Below are positions 6,090-14,210 of a DNA stretch of 14,864 bases, one piece after another; position 1 is the stretch's first letter, and each line of letters opens with the position of its first letter. Source of the DNA: CAZSAT01 sp964604675 (GTDB lineage: Bacteria; Myxococcota_A; UBA796; CAJQPC01); the NCBI GenBank assembly GCA_964604675.1, contig CAZSAT010000157.1:1-14864 (forward strand), given 5' to 3'. The notes beneath the pieces were generated by a model, which saw nothing but the letters and a program-made list of their open reading frames with translations, did no database searches and was not told the origin of the DNA. The position numbers and the translations under genes are program-made.

Positions 6090-9053
6090 ATGCTCTTTCT
6101 TCTCGCCTGCATGCAGGATCCCTACGGCCTCCGCGCCACCCCGGAAGGCAACGGGCCGATGGTCGTGGTCGACTACGACGCGAAGCCGCTGCCCCAGCTG
6201 CCCTTCCCCAACGACCTGGCCACCCGCACCGACCCCACGTCGCCCACGGGCTTCCGGCTCAACATCGCCACCGACGCGCGCACCCACGCGGAGACCGAGG
6301 CCCGCGAGAAGGCCAACACCATGACGGGCTTCGGCGTGTACGCCCCCATCACGGTGTCGTTCACCGAACGGCTCGACCTCGACGTGTTGCTCGACCGGCA
6401 CCGCGACAACGACAACTTCTTCGACGACGCCATCTACGTGGTCAACGTGGACCCGGAGTCCGAGGGGTACCTGGAGCTGGTCCGCCTCGACGTGGGCCAC
6501 GGGCGCTTCCCGGTCGATGTGCCCGACACCGGGCGCTACTTCGAGAACGATGCCCGGGCCGACAGCCCGAGCCTGCTGTTCGAGACCTTCGACGAGGATC
6601 TCAACGGCAACGGCGTGCTGGACTGGGGCGAGGACACCGACAACGACGGGCGCCTCGACAAGCCGAACGTGTGGCCGGAAGGCGGTGACCCGCGCGCCGA
6701 CCTGATGGGCTTCTACGAGCTGGAATCCGAGACCCTCATCCTCCGCCCGGTCGTGCCGCTGCGCGAGGAGACCACCTACGCGGTGGTGCTCACCGAGCGC
6801 CTGGTCGGCACCGACGGGGAGCCGGTCAAGAGCCCCTGGACCTGGGTCAACCACACGCGCCAGACCGACGCCATCTTCCCCGCGATGAACGCCTTGCCGG
6901 ACTACGGCGTGGACGTCGAGGGCGTGGCCTTCGCCTGGTCGTTCACCACGGGGCGCATCACCGGTGAGCTGCAGGACGTGCGCAACGGCCTGCACGGCGA
7001 GGGGCCCTTCAGCTGGCTCGGCGACGCCTACCCGGCCACGATGACCGACGCTGCGGTGATGCACACCCTCGACAGCGACGACCCCCACCGGCTGCCGATC
7101 GACGTGCTGATGACCCCCCTGGTCAGCCTCGGCCTGTTCGATGGCGCCGCCGCCGACTTCCTGGTCGCGGGCTACGAGAACTACGGCGATGCCTGGGTCG
7201 GTGGAGCCTTCTACACGCCCTACCTGCTGGCCGACCGCGACGACGGGGGCTTCGACGACAGCGACGAGATGTGGGAGGTCGACACCCACAGCGGCTCGCT
7301 CTACGCGGCACCCCAGCGTGTCCCGTTCACCTGCGCGCTGCCGAGCGTGGGTGAGCCCCCCTACGACGTGGTCATCTTCGGCCACGGCTACGGCAGCTCC
7401 CGCTTCGACTTCCTCGGCTTCGCCCACGCCTTCAACCGCACCGGCAAGGCGGCCTGCGCCATCGACTTCCCGGGTCATGGCCCCACGGTCGACCCCGACG
7501 AGCTCGAGACCATCGAGGTGGTGCTCGACGGCTACGGCCTGCAGCCTGTGCTGGACCACCTCTGGGACGCGCGCTTCCGCGACCTCGACAACAACGGCAC
7601 GCTGGACTCCGGCGGCGACCAGTGGAGCGCCGACACCTTCCACACCCGTGACATGGTGCGCCAGGCGGCCCTCGACTGGAGCCAGTTCGTGCGCATGCTC
7701 GACAACTGCGGCGAGGGCACGATGGTGCTCGAGGACGGCAGCGAGCGCGTGACCTGCGACTGGGACGACGACGGCGAGCCGGACATCGGCACGCCGGACG
7801 CCCGCTACTACTACGTGGGCGGCTCCCTGGGCGGCTACAACGCCTCGGTGGCAGCGGCCATCGAGCCGCGCGTCACGGCCACGGGGGCCATCGTCGCCGG
7901 TGGAGGCGTGCTCGACAACGGCGTGCGCACGGAGATCAGCGGCGCCGTCGAGGCGCTCTTGGGGCGGCTCTTCACGCCCATCTTCATGGGCACGCCCACC
8001 AAGGATGGCGGGCTCGACATCGTGCAGATGGTCAACTCGGTGACCGACATGCGCGACGTCACGGTCGCTACGCTGGACAGCGTGCCGAGCGGCGGGCGCG
8101 TGGTGGTCGAGAACCTCGACAACGGGGAGCTGGTCGAGGGGTGGATCCCCGAGGACGGCACCTTCCGCGTGGGCATCGCGGCCGACGCCACCGATGCCTA
8201 CGAGAAGCGCATGCTCACGGGCATGCCGCACACCGGAGCCGACGAAGGCGAGGTCTACACCGCCCAGGACACCACGGACTTCGGCGACGAGCTGATCGTC
8301 ACGCTCTACGACGCGAACGACGCCCTGGTCGCCGAGATCGACACCTTCGAGGTCGACGCGGTGTTCGAGAGCGTGACCTACCCGGCCGGTGAACCGCTGG
8401 TCGCCCTGGCCGACGGCAACGGCTACATCCGCGGCACCAGCGACCTGCGCCGCGTGGCCAGCTTCTTCGCCAGTGTGTTCGAGCCTGGCGACCCGATCGC
8501 CTACGCGCCCACCTACGGGCTCCGACCACCCGAAGCCCGTGGAGGGGAGCCGATCAACATGCTCCTCATGCCCACCCCCGGCGACACCATCGTCTCGATC
8601 AACGCCCAGTACGCTCTGGCTCGCGCCGCCGGCCTCATCGACTTCGAGCACGTCGATCCGCGCTGGAACAAGACCATGGACCGGCACATCATCGACAGCG
8701 GCGCCGTGCACGGCCTCGAAGAGTTCCAGGACTGGACCTGCGCCGACGGCGAACCCTGCCTCTTCGACATCGACGATCTCGACGAAGGGCTCGACCAGAT
8801 CGGCGCCCCCTCGGCCGAGCCGGTCCGCGCGGAGTACACCACCGACGCCGGCACCATCGGCATGCGCGTGCCCTACGCCGACAAGAACGGCTCGCACGGC
8901 TTCAGCCTGCCCGACCCGGACCTGCCCTTCGACATCAACACCTTCGCGATCTTCCAGATCGCCGACTACTTCGCCCGCGACGGGGCCGAGATCTCCGACG
9001 ACCACTGCCTCGAAGATGCCAGCTGCGCCTCGCTGGACTGGGTGTCCGAATGA
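6090..9053 (+). CDS. Large surface-type lipoprotein alpha/beta-hydrolase, VolA-like
   Basis: A 987-residue lipoprotein starting MLFLLAC (lipobox Cys at residue 7). The N-terminal segment PLPQLPFPNDLATRT resembles the opening of the bacterial virulence-factor lipase N-terminal domain found in Vibrio VolA, a surface lysophospholipase. A hydrolase core is visible: VVIFGHGYGS (oxyanion region, about 427-435), nucleophile elbow GGSLGG with S579, acid D832 in PTPGDTIV and H874 in SGAVHGL, forming a plausible Ser-Asp-His triad. Asp/Asn-rich loops of thrombospondin-3/EF-hand type (about 168-190, and DLDNNGTLD near 498) suggest calcium binding. The region between S579 and D832 holds an inserted beta-rich segment (about 650-760). 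It overlaps the barrel gene by ATGA, so both are probably made together. The ester substrate is inferred to be a lipid by family resemblance only. Confidence 0.8.
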   Translation: MLFLLACMQDPYGLRATPEGNGPMVVVDYDAKPLPQLPFPNDLATRTDPTSPTGFRLNIATDARTHAETEAREKANTMTGFGVYAPITVSFTERLDLDVLLDRHRDNDNFFDDAIYVVNVDPESEGYLELVRLDVGHGRFPVDVPDTGRYFENDARADSPSLLFETFDEDLNGNGVLDWGEDTDNDGRLDKPNVWPEGGDPRADLMGFYELESETLILRPVVPLREETTYAVVLTERLVGTDGEPVKSPWTWVNHTRQTDAIFPAMNALPDYGVDVEGVAFAWSFTTGRITGELQDVRNGLHGEGPFSWLGDAYPATMTDAAVMHTLDSDDPHRLPIDVLMTPLVSLGLFDGAAADFLVAGYENYGDAWVGGAFYTPYLLADRDDGGFDDSDEMWEVDTHSGSLYAAPQRVPFTCALPSVGEPPYDVVIFGHGYGSSRFDFLGFAHAFNRTGKAACAIDFPGHGPTVDPDELETIEVVLDGYGLQPVLDHLWDARFRDLDNNGTLDSGGDQWSADTFHTRDMVRQAALDWSQFVRMLDNCGEGTMVLEDGSERVTCDWDDDGEPDIGTPDARYYYVGGSLGGYNASVAAAIEPRVTATGAIVAGGGVLDNGVRTEISGAVEALLGRLFTPIFMGTPTKDGGLDIVQMVNSVTDMRDVTVATLDSVPSGGRVVVENLDNGELVEGWIPEDGTFRVGIAADATDAYEKRMLTGMPHTGADEGEVYTAQDTTDFGDELIVTLYDANDALVAEIDTFEVDAVFESVTYPAGEPLVALADGNGYIRGTSDLRRVASFFASVFEPGDPIAYAPTYGLRPPEARGGEPINMLLMPTPGDTIVSINAQYALARAAGLIDFEHVDPRWNKTMDRHIIDSGAVHGLEEFQDWTCADGEPCLFDIDDLDEGLDQIGAPSAEPVRAEYTTDAGTIGMRVPYADKNGSHGFSLPDPDLPFDINTFAIFQIADYFARDGAEISDDHCLEDASCASLDWVSE

Positions 9054-10447
9054 TGCTCGTGATGCTGCCGGCCTTCGCGGCCGATGTGACAGGCTCGCTC
9101 GACACGCGCGTGGTGCAGAGCCTCTTGACGGACTTCCCCGTCGACGCCGAGGGCACCACCCACGGCCAGACCTCGGTGGGCGACCTGCGGGTCCGCACGG
9201 GGCTGAACGCCACCCTCGACACCGTGCTGCTGAAGTTCGAGGCCGACTTCTTCACCGGCCAGGCCTGGGGGGAGCCCTGGGGGATCGCCACCGACATCGA
9301 CGAGCGCCACCGCGACACGGTCGGCGTGTTGAACCAGGACGCCTTCGTCCCGCGCGAGCTGAGCCTGAACACCCGGCTCGGCGACGCCGGGCTGCAGGTG
9401 GGCCTCACCACGAGCCAGTGGGGCCTGGGGCTCTTGTCCAACAACGGCGCGGGCGATCCGCTCTTCGGTCGCACCGACTTCGGGGACCGCGTGGTGCGCG
9501 TGGCCACCCAGCTGCCCGCCAGCGAGCTGTGGTCGGTGGGCCTCGGTGGCGACATGGTGGTCGAGGACGACAGCGCGATCGCCGCTGACGGGCAGCAGGC
9601 CTACCAGGTCTTCGTCGCGGCCCAGCGCGTGGAAGGCGAACGGGAGCTCGGCGTGTACGCGGTGAACCGCAACCAGCGCGAGCCGAGCGAGCTCACCACA
9701 CAGCTCGGCGTGCTCGACGTGTTCGTGCGCGTGCCCGTGGCCCTCGGGGACTGGACGCTCCACCTCGCGGGCGAAGGAGCCGGCATCGTCGGCCGCACCG
9801 ACCGGGCCACCACCTACGACGCGCCCGACGACCAACCGGTCCGCACGGCCGGCGCGGTCGCGCAGGTCGCGCTGGAGGCGCCCTCGCTCGTCACGGCCCA
9901 CCTCCGTGGCGGCCTCGCCAGCGGCGACGACGCCACCGACGACAAGGCCACCGGCTTCACCTTCGACCGCGACTACGACGTGGGCATGGTGCTCTTCGAC
10001 GAGGTGCTGGCCGGGGTCGACGCGGCCACCTACGCGCTGGTCGACGACCCCGCGAACGCCGGGCAGGCCCCCAACGGTGCCGACGGCCTCGTGAAGGAAG
10101 GCGCCTTCGGTCAGGCGGCGTACGTGCAGCCGGCCGTTCAGCTCGAGCCGGTCGACGGCCTCGACGTGCGCGTCGGTGCGATGGCCGCCTGGGCCACCGC
10201 GCCCATCAGCCAGGCCTTCTACACCGCACGGAACGGCGGCGTGCCCACCACCCACCACGAGACCGCCTCCACCGGGCGCTTCCTCGGCACCGAGCTGGAC
10301 TGGGCGCTGGGCTACGAGCGTTCGCTGAAGGACTGGACCCCGGGCGTGCGCGTGCAGGGTGGCCACCTCTTCGCGAGCGCGGACGTGGCCGGTGATGGGC
10401 CGGACCGCATCGACCTCTACAGCGTGGCGGTGCGCGTCCAGCGGTAG
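9050..10447 (+). CDS. Outer-membrane beta-barrel protein coupled to the hydrolase
   Basis: A 465-residue protein with a short signal (MMLVMLPAFA, cleavage before ADVT) followed by many stretches of alternating hydrophobic and polar residues typical of transmembrane strands, for example LQVGLTTSQWGLGLL, DVFVRVPVALGDWTLHL and a final strand DLYSVAVRVQR. The QWGLGLLSNNG...LFGRTDFGDRV segment resembles barrels I associate with myxobacterial genomes; their function is unassigned to my knowledge. The C-terminal residue is Arg rather than the usual aromatic. The ATG overlaps the hydrolase stop (ATGA), implying translational coupling. By analogy with VolA/FadL it may take up the hydrolase's products, but I see no FadL-specific motif. 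Its stop directly abuts the convergent metallophosphoesterase stop (0 bp apart). Confidence 0.78.
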   Translation: MMLVMLPAFAADVTGSLDTRVVQSLLTDFPVDAEGTTHGQTSVGDLRVRTGLNATLDTVLLKFEADFFTGQAWGEPWGIATDIDERHRDTVGVLNQDAFVPRELSLNTRLGDAGLQVGLTTSQWGLGLLSNNGAGDPLFGRTDFGDRVVRVATQLPASELWSVGLGGDMVVEDDSAIAADGQQAYQVFVAAQRVEGERELGVYAVNRNQREPSELTTQLGVLDVFVRVPVALGDWTLHLAGEGAGIVGRTDRATTYDAPDDQPVRTAGAVAQVALEAPSLVTAHLRGGLASGDDATDDKATGFTFDRDYDVGMVLFDEVLAGVDAATYALVDDPANAGQAPNGADGLVKEGAFGQAAYVQPAVQLEPVDGLDVRVGAMAAWATAPISQAFYTARNGGVPTTHHETASTGRFLGTELDWALGYERSLKDWTPGVRVQGGHLFASADVAGDGPDRIDLYSVAVRVQR

Positions 10448-12046
10448 TCACGGCTCCCGCAGCACGAGCCCCGCTCGACGCCATCGGTAGAGGCGGTCCA
10501 ACAAGCCGATGCGGGTGTGGTACCCGCGGTCGTGGTCGATGAGGGCATCGAGGAACACCGGCAGATCCGGGTGCCGGCCAGCGACCGCAGCGACCTCGGC
10601 GATCAGCCTGGCCAGGGCCTCGTCGTCGTCGTAGGTGGCGCTCTCGTCGGCGCGAGGGAGCGGGAGCACGCAGGCCGTCGCACGGCGCGCCACCGCGGCC
10701 AGCTCTTGGGCGTCGCGGACAAGGAAGACGGCGCCCTCGGGCGCGTCGGTGTCGTCGGGGCGGTAACCAGGCTGCGGGAAGTGGCTGAAGTACACGCTGT
10801 CGTCGGGGCGCTTCTGGCCCACCACCGACCACCAGAGGGGCGGGAGCTCGAGCTCCGGGACCGGTGCGTCGGTGCCTCGCGGGAGCACGATCTCGGCGGC
10901 CGCCAGCATCCAGCGGTGCTCGGAGAGCAGCCTCCAGGTGGCGTTCGTCGGGGCGCCGGGCACGATGACCACCCAGCGGTGGCCGCGCTCGGCCAGCTGC
11001 GCCATGCGCTCGCGGTGCAGCAGCAGATCGCCGACCGGCACGCGGAACGTGTTCGCGCCCAGCTGCCAGGCACGCCAGAGCCACAGGTCGTTCCGCGCCT
11101 GCTTCCGCGCAAAGGGATCGATGTTGTCGGCGGGCAGCTCCCTCGGAGCGGCCCAGCTGTGGCGCAGGGTGAGGCCGAAGGGCACCTGCACCGCCCGGCT
11201 GGACCCTTCCACGTCGGGTAGGTCCAGCGGTTCGAAGCGGTGACCGCGTTCGTCGACGTGGACCAGCGCAAGGCCGAGCTTGTGGACCTCGTTGCGGCCG
11301 AACTCCTTGTCGCTCGGCGGCACGCGGCAGAGCTCGGCGTAGCCAGGCCGGACGAAGCTGGTCGCGGGCAGGCCGTAGAGCTCCACGCCGCCCACCCGGT
11401 TCCAGAAGAAGTGGTGCACGTGGCCGAAGAACCCCGCCTCCACGTGTGCGTGCCGCAGCAGGGAGACCAGCCAGGTGCGCTGGGGCTCACCCAGGTTGTC
11501 GTAGTGCTCGGCCTCGTCGGGATCACACAGGAAGGGCGGGTAGTGCATGAACACGAAGCGTCGGTGCGGCTTCGCCAGCTCGTCCTCGAGCCAGGCACGC
11601 TGCTCGAGCTCCGGCTCGGATCCGGTGCCCAGGATGGGCGTGTCGAGGAACACGAAGCGCACGTCGCGGTGGGTGAAGCTCTGCCACGGCGGCCCCCAGC
11701 GCTCCGTGAAGCGGTCGTGCAGGGCCGGATCCGTTCGCGGTGCCGGGGCCGTGGGGTGGGGCTTGTCGCCCACGTCGTGGTTGCCGGGCACCACGTGGAG
11801 CGGGCAGCGGAGCTCCGACCAGATCGCCTGCGCGGTGGACATCGCGACTTCGTGCGCTGCCAGGCCGGGCACCGGGTGCGGGACGTCGCCGAGGTGGACG
11901 ACGAAGTCCGGCTGCAGGCGGTCGAGCAGGGCGACCACCCGTCGGCTGCGGTCGTTGTGTTCCGCGTCGCTGGGCCAGCCGCTCTGGCGGGCGTCGTCCG
12001 GCGGGTGGATGTGGGTGTCGGCGACGACCGCGAAGGTGAAGCTCAC
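10448..12046 (-). CDS. Metallophosphoesterase with unassigned C-terminal domain
   Basis: A 532-residue cytoplasmic protein (no signal). The first half is a calcineurin-type phosphoesterase with all metal ligands in order: D10-x-H12 (ADTH), GD54 (HLGD), GNHD (88-91), H169 (MHYPP) and GHVH (209-212). Such enzymes use two metals to cleave phosphomono- or diesters (CpdA-like in general layout). The second half (about 290-532) alternates predicted strands and helices (NTFRVPVGDLLL, HRWVVIVPG, AAAEIVLPRG, ACVLPLPRA, LPVFLDALI), perhaps a TIM-like barrel, and I do not recognise it. Start is GTG 12046, overlapping the pssA stop by 4 bp (GTGA), so it is translated with pssA; this points to a phospholipid or CDP-alcohol-related role, though that is inference. 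Convergent with and abutting the barrel gene. Confidence 0.85.
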   Translation of the reverse strand: MSFTFAVVADTHIHPPDDARQSGWPSDAEHNDRSRRVVALLDRLQPDFVVHLGDVPHPVPGLAAHEVAMSTAQAIWSELRCPLHVVPGNHDVGDKPHPTAPAPRTDPALHDRFTERWGPPWQSFTHRDVRFVFLDTPILGTGSEPELEQRAWLEDELAKPHRRFVFMHYPPFLCDPDEAEHYDNLGEPQRTWLVSLLRHAHVEAGFFGHVHHFFWNRVGGVELYGLPATSFVRPGYAELCRVPPSDKEFGRNEVHKLGLALVHVDERGHRFEPLDLPDVEGSSRAVQVPFGLTLRHSWAAPRELPADNIDPFARKQARNDLWLWRAWQLGANTFRVPVGDLLLHRERMAQLAERGHRWVVIVPGAPTNATWRLLSEHRWMLAAAEIVLPRGTDAPVPELELPPLWWSVVGQKRPDDSVYFSHFPQPGYRPDDTDAPEGAVFLVRDAQELAAVARRATACVLPLPRADESATYDDDEALARLIAEVAAVAGRHPDLPVFLDALIDHDRGYHTRIGLLDRLYRWRRAGLVLREP

Positions 12047-12669
12047 GGCTTGGGCACCCGGATCGTGCTCACCATCAACGAGCCCACCGCGAGCCAGGCG
12101 AGGCTGATCGGGTGGAAGCGGGCACCGAGCATGCGGTGCTCACCGAGCGGAAGATCCTCGCCCACGAGCCCCTGCCACGCCAACCACGCGGTGAGCGCCA
12201 CGAGCAGCAGGCTGATGGGGATCGGCGTGCCCTCGAAGTGGGAGACCTTGCCCTTGTCGGTCATCAGGTCGTCGGCGGTGGCGTTGAAGCGAGCGAGGCG
12301 CGCGATGCCGCAGCACACGAAGACCAGGAGGATGGCCATGTCCCACAGCCCGCGCATGCCGAGGGTGTAGGCGAGCACGGCCGGCGCCACGCCGAAGGAG
12401 ACGATGTCGGCCAGGGAGTCGAGGTCCGCGCCGTAGGGCGACTGCTTGTGCCGCCAGCGGGCGACCATGCCGTCGGCCGCGTCGCACACGAAGGCCACGG
12501 GGAGGAGCGCGACGGCCGCCCAGAGCTTGCGGTCGTCGTGGAAGTCGAGGTGGTCGAGGCAGAAGAAGATGGCGGCGGTGCCGCAGGCCGCATTGCCGAG
12601 GGTGATGAAGTCCGCGAGCACGAAGTCGCGGATCAAGGAGAAGCGTCGGGGCTTCGCGGAAGGCTCCAT
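12043..12669 (-). CDS. pssA: CDP-diacylglycerol-serine O-phosphatidyltransferase (PssA)
   Basis: A 208-residue polytopic inner-membrane enzyme that makes phosphatidylserine from CDP-diacylglycerol and serine, the precursor of phosphatidylethanolamine. The CDP-alcohol phosphotransferase signature is complete: D63-AA-D66-G67-MV-A70-R71, eight residues, G80-ADL-D84-SLA-D88. ITLGNAACG (22-30) and PYGADLDSLADIVSFGVAPA fit the PssA branch rather than PgsA. Hydrophobic helices follow (ISLLLVALTAWLAW and others). The length is near the family norm. Usually psd (PS decarboxylase) is close by; here the coupled partner is a metallophosphoesterase instead. No Shine-Dalgarno is seen, but TAGCGT ends six bases before the ATG, suggesting a leaderless mRNA. 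It is divergent from the lipoprotein gene at 12721, with 51 bp between them. Confidence 0.88.
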   Translation of the reverse strand: MEPSAKPRRFSLIRDFVLADFITLGNAACGTAAIFFCLDHLDFHDDRKLWAAVALLPVAFVCDAADGMVARWRHKQSPYGADLDSLADIVSFGVAPAVLAYTLGMRGLWDMAILLVFVCCGIARLARFNATADDLMTDKGKVSHFEGTPIPISLLLVALTAWLAWQGLVGEDLPLGEHRMLGARFHPISLAWLAVGSLMVSTIRVPKP

Positions 12670-12675
12670 GCGGAG

Positions 12676-12681
12676 ACGCTA
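12676..12681 (-). promoter_or_regulatory. Putative leaderless -10 (TAGCGT) of pssA
   Basis: TAGCGT matches TAnnnT and ends six bases before ATG 12669 on the minus strand, which would place the transcription start at or next to the A of the ATG. No clear -35 is seen. Confidence 0.42.
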
Positions 12682-12688
12682 CCAGTGT

Positions 12689-12694
12689 TAGGCT
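12689..12694 (+). promoter_or_regulatory. Putative -10 (TAGGCT) of the Ig-domain lipoprotein gene
   Basis: TAGGCT matches TAnnnT and is identical to the box before the VF530-family gene. It would give a short leader containing AGGGG (about 12697-12701), a possible ribosome site for TTG 12712 or, less well spaced, ATG 12721. Only 7 bp separate it from the opposite-facing pssA box. Confidence 0.35.
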
Positions 12695-12720
12695 TCAGGG
12701 GCGCCGACCGGTTGATCCTG

Positions 12721-13644
12721 ATGTGGATGCTCTGGGCCTGTGCCGCACCCGTCGAAGACACCGCCAGCGCCCGTGGCGCCCGGCCCTCCGAGGAGGAGGA
12801 CAGCGGCTCGGTGCAGCCCGACGAGGAGGGTTCGACCGACGAGGTGGCCGACACCGATGGGGGTGCGCTGGGCGACGACGCCTGGGTGGTCGGTGCGGAC
12901 TTCCCGGGGTCGCTGGGCTGTGGGGAGAGCGCTTCGGCGTCGATCACCGTGCAGAACGCCGGCGACTCCGTGTGGACCCGGGACGCGCTCTACAAGCTCG
13001 GCACCGTGGCCGACGAGGACCCCTTCCACGGGAGCACGCGCGCCTACCTCGACGACGGCGTGGCGGTGGCGCCGGGCGACGAGCACACCTTCGAGCTGGA
13101 GCTGACCGCCCCGGAGGCCGAAGGCAGCTACCTGACCGACTGGCAGATGGTCCTCGAGAACGTGCACTGGTTCGGGGAGGTGCTCGAGGTCACGGTCGAC
13201 GTGGTCTGCGACCAGGACGAACAGCCCCCGCTGGACCTCGACGACGTGACCTGGCTGCACACCGACGTGTCGGGGTGGGACGTGACGTCGACCATCGCGT
13301 CGGTGTCGGTCGACAGCTCGAACATCTGCTTCGACTACGACAAGGCCGACGAGTGGCCGATCTTCGACTACAACGGCACCGACGTGGTCGGGAACCCCTG
13401 GATCTTCATCTGGCACGACGACCAGTGGTACGGCGCCACCTGGGAGTGGCTGCGGCCCGAGCAGACGTGCAAGGCACGGACCTCGGTCGCCGGGGACCAC
13501 ATCAAGCAGTCCCCCTTCGACGAGTCGTCGGGCTGGACCCCGACCAGCGGTGAGACCTACTACCTGATGGTCAGCGGGCTCGCGCGGGACAGCAACCGCA
13601 ACGTGCAGGAGCGCACCGAGCCGGTCGCCTTCGTGTGGCCGTGA
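12721..13644 (+). CDS. Lipoprotein with NBR1-type Ig domain and conserved C-terminal domain
   Basis: A 307-residue protein. It begins MWMLWAC (lipobox Cys at residue 7), followed by an acidic, Ser/Asp/Glu-rich linker (about 11-54) typical of surface-tethered lipoproteins. Residues about 55-160 match the pattern of the NBR1 Ig-like domain: ITVQNAGDSVWT, VAPGDEHTFELELTAP, GSYLTDWQMV, FGEVLEVTVDV. Two Cys (C67 and one near 162) flank it and might pair. The C-terminal domain (about 175-307) is Trp-rich (WYGATWEWLRP, GDHIKQSPF, YYLMVSGLARDSNRN); it looks conserved and possibly ligand- or carbohydrate-binding, but I cannot name it. TTG 12712 (adds MIL) is an alternative start with a better-placed AGGGG. 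I chose the ATG because it reproduces the Cys-7 layout of two other lipoproteins here. No enzyme motif is seen. Confidence 0.75.
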   Translation: MWMLWACAAPVEDTASARGARPSEEEDSGSVQPDEEGSTDEVADTDGGALGDDAWVVGADFPGSLGCGESASASITVQNAGDSVWTRDALYKLGTVADEDPFHGSTRAYLDDGVAVAPGDEHTFELELTAPEAEGSYLTDWQMVLENVHWFGEVLEVTVDVVCDQDEQPPLDLDDVTWLHTDVSGWDVTSTIASVSVDSSNICFDYDKADEWPIFDYNGTDVVGNPWIFIWHDDQWYGATWEWLRPEQTCKARTSVAGDHIKQSPFDESSGWTPTSGETYYLMVSGLARDSNRNVQERTEPVAFVWP

Positions 13645-13648
13645 GGGC

Positions 13649-14143
13649 TCAGCCGGCCTTCTCGTAGGTGCCGATGAGCGCCACCTCGCCCAGCACCTTG
13701 CCCGCCATGGCGGCCTCCACGGCGGCCTTGTCGGGCTGGCCGAGGTCGCCGAGCGGGGCGGAGAGCGCGTAGAGCTTGAAGAGGTACCGATGCCGCCCGA
13801 TCGGTGGACACGGTCCGCCCCAGCCCGTGCGCTTCCAGTCGTTCAGGCCCTCGCGGGTGCCCTCCGGCAGGGCGCCTCCTTCCGGGATGCCGGGCGCGGT
13901 CGCTGGGAGGTCGTAGAGCACCCAGTGCACCCAGGTCATCTGGGGGGCGGCCGGGTCCGGCGCGTCGGGGTCGTCGACGATGAGGGTGAGCGCCTGCGTG
14001 CCTTCGGGGAGCTCACCCCACGCCAGGGCGGGGACCGCGTCGCTGCCTTCGCAGGTGTAGGCGGCGGGGATGGACCCTTCGTGGTCGAAGGCCGTGGAGG
14101 TGAGCGTGGGACCGGCGAGCGCGAGGGCGGCGAGCAGGATCAT
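13649..14143 (-). CDS. Secreted PEBP-family (YbhB/YbcL-like) protein
   Basis: A 164-residue protein of the phosphatidylethanolamine-binding/Raf kinase inhibitor family. The signal is short (MILLAALALA, cleavage before GPT). Family motifs are DDPDAPDP (57-64), TWVHWVLYDLP (70-80; H73) and GGPCPPIGRHRY (109-120), together shaping the anion-binding pocket. Bacterial members have no settled biochemical role; ligand binding in the periplasm is the usual guess. Start ATG 14143 fits the family N-terminus (LTSTAFDHEGSIPAAYTC); upstream in-frame codons look non-coding. TACGCT ends six bases before the ATG, with no Shine-Dalgarno. Its stop is 4 bp from the convergent lipoprotein stop, and it is divergent from the VF530-family gene, with 72 bp between them. 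Confidence 0.9.
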   Translation of the reverse strand: MILLAALALAGPTLTSTAFDHEGSIPAAYTCEGSDAVPALAWGELPEGTQALTLIVDDPDAPDPAAPQMTWVHWVLYDLPATAPGIPEGGALPEGTREGLNDWKRTGWGGPCPPIGRHRYLFKLYALSAPLGDLGQPDKAAVEAAMAGKVLGEVALIGTYEKAG

Positions 14144-14149
14144 CGACCC

Positions 14150-14155
14150 AGCGTA
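14150..14155 (-). promoter_or_regulatory. Putative leaderless -10 (TACGCT) of the PEBP-family gene
   Basis: TACGCT matches TAnnnT and ends six bases before ATG 14143 on the minus strand. If used, the mRNA would start at or beside the ATG and exclude a longer signal peptide. No convincing -35 is seen. Confidence 0.42.
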
Positions 14156-14204
14156 GCCCGCTCCGCGCTTCACAGCGGCCGACCGGTCCTTGGCTGGCAG
14201 GGGA

Positions 14205-14210
14205 TAGGCT
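14205..14210 (+). promoter_or_regulatory. Putative leaderless -10 (TAGGCT) of the VF530-family gene
   Basis: TAGGCT matches TAnnnT and ends five bases before ATG 14216. An AGGGG (14200-14204) just upstream could instead act as a distant ribosome site, so leaderless and leadered readings both remain possible. Confidence 0.4.

Noticed and set aside
6063..9005. 980-codon open frame antisense to the hydrolase gene
   Set aside because: Its translation is Val/His/Gly/Glu-rich with no domain, and it is the expected mirror of a gene with strong G/C third positions; the plus-strand frame has a clear lipobox, triad and start.
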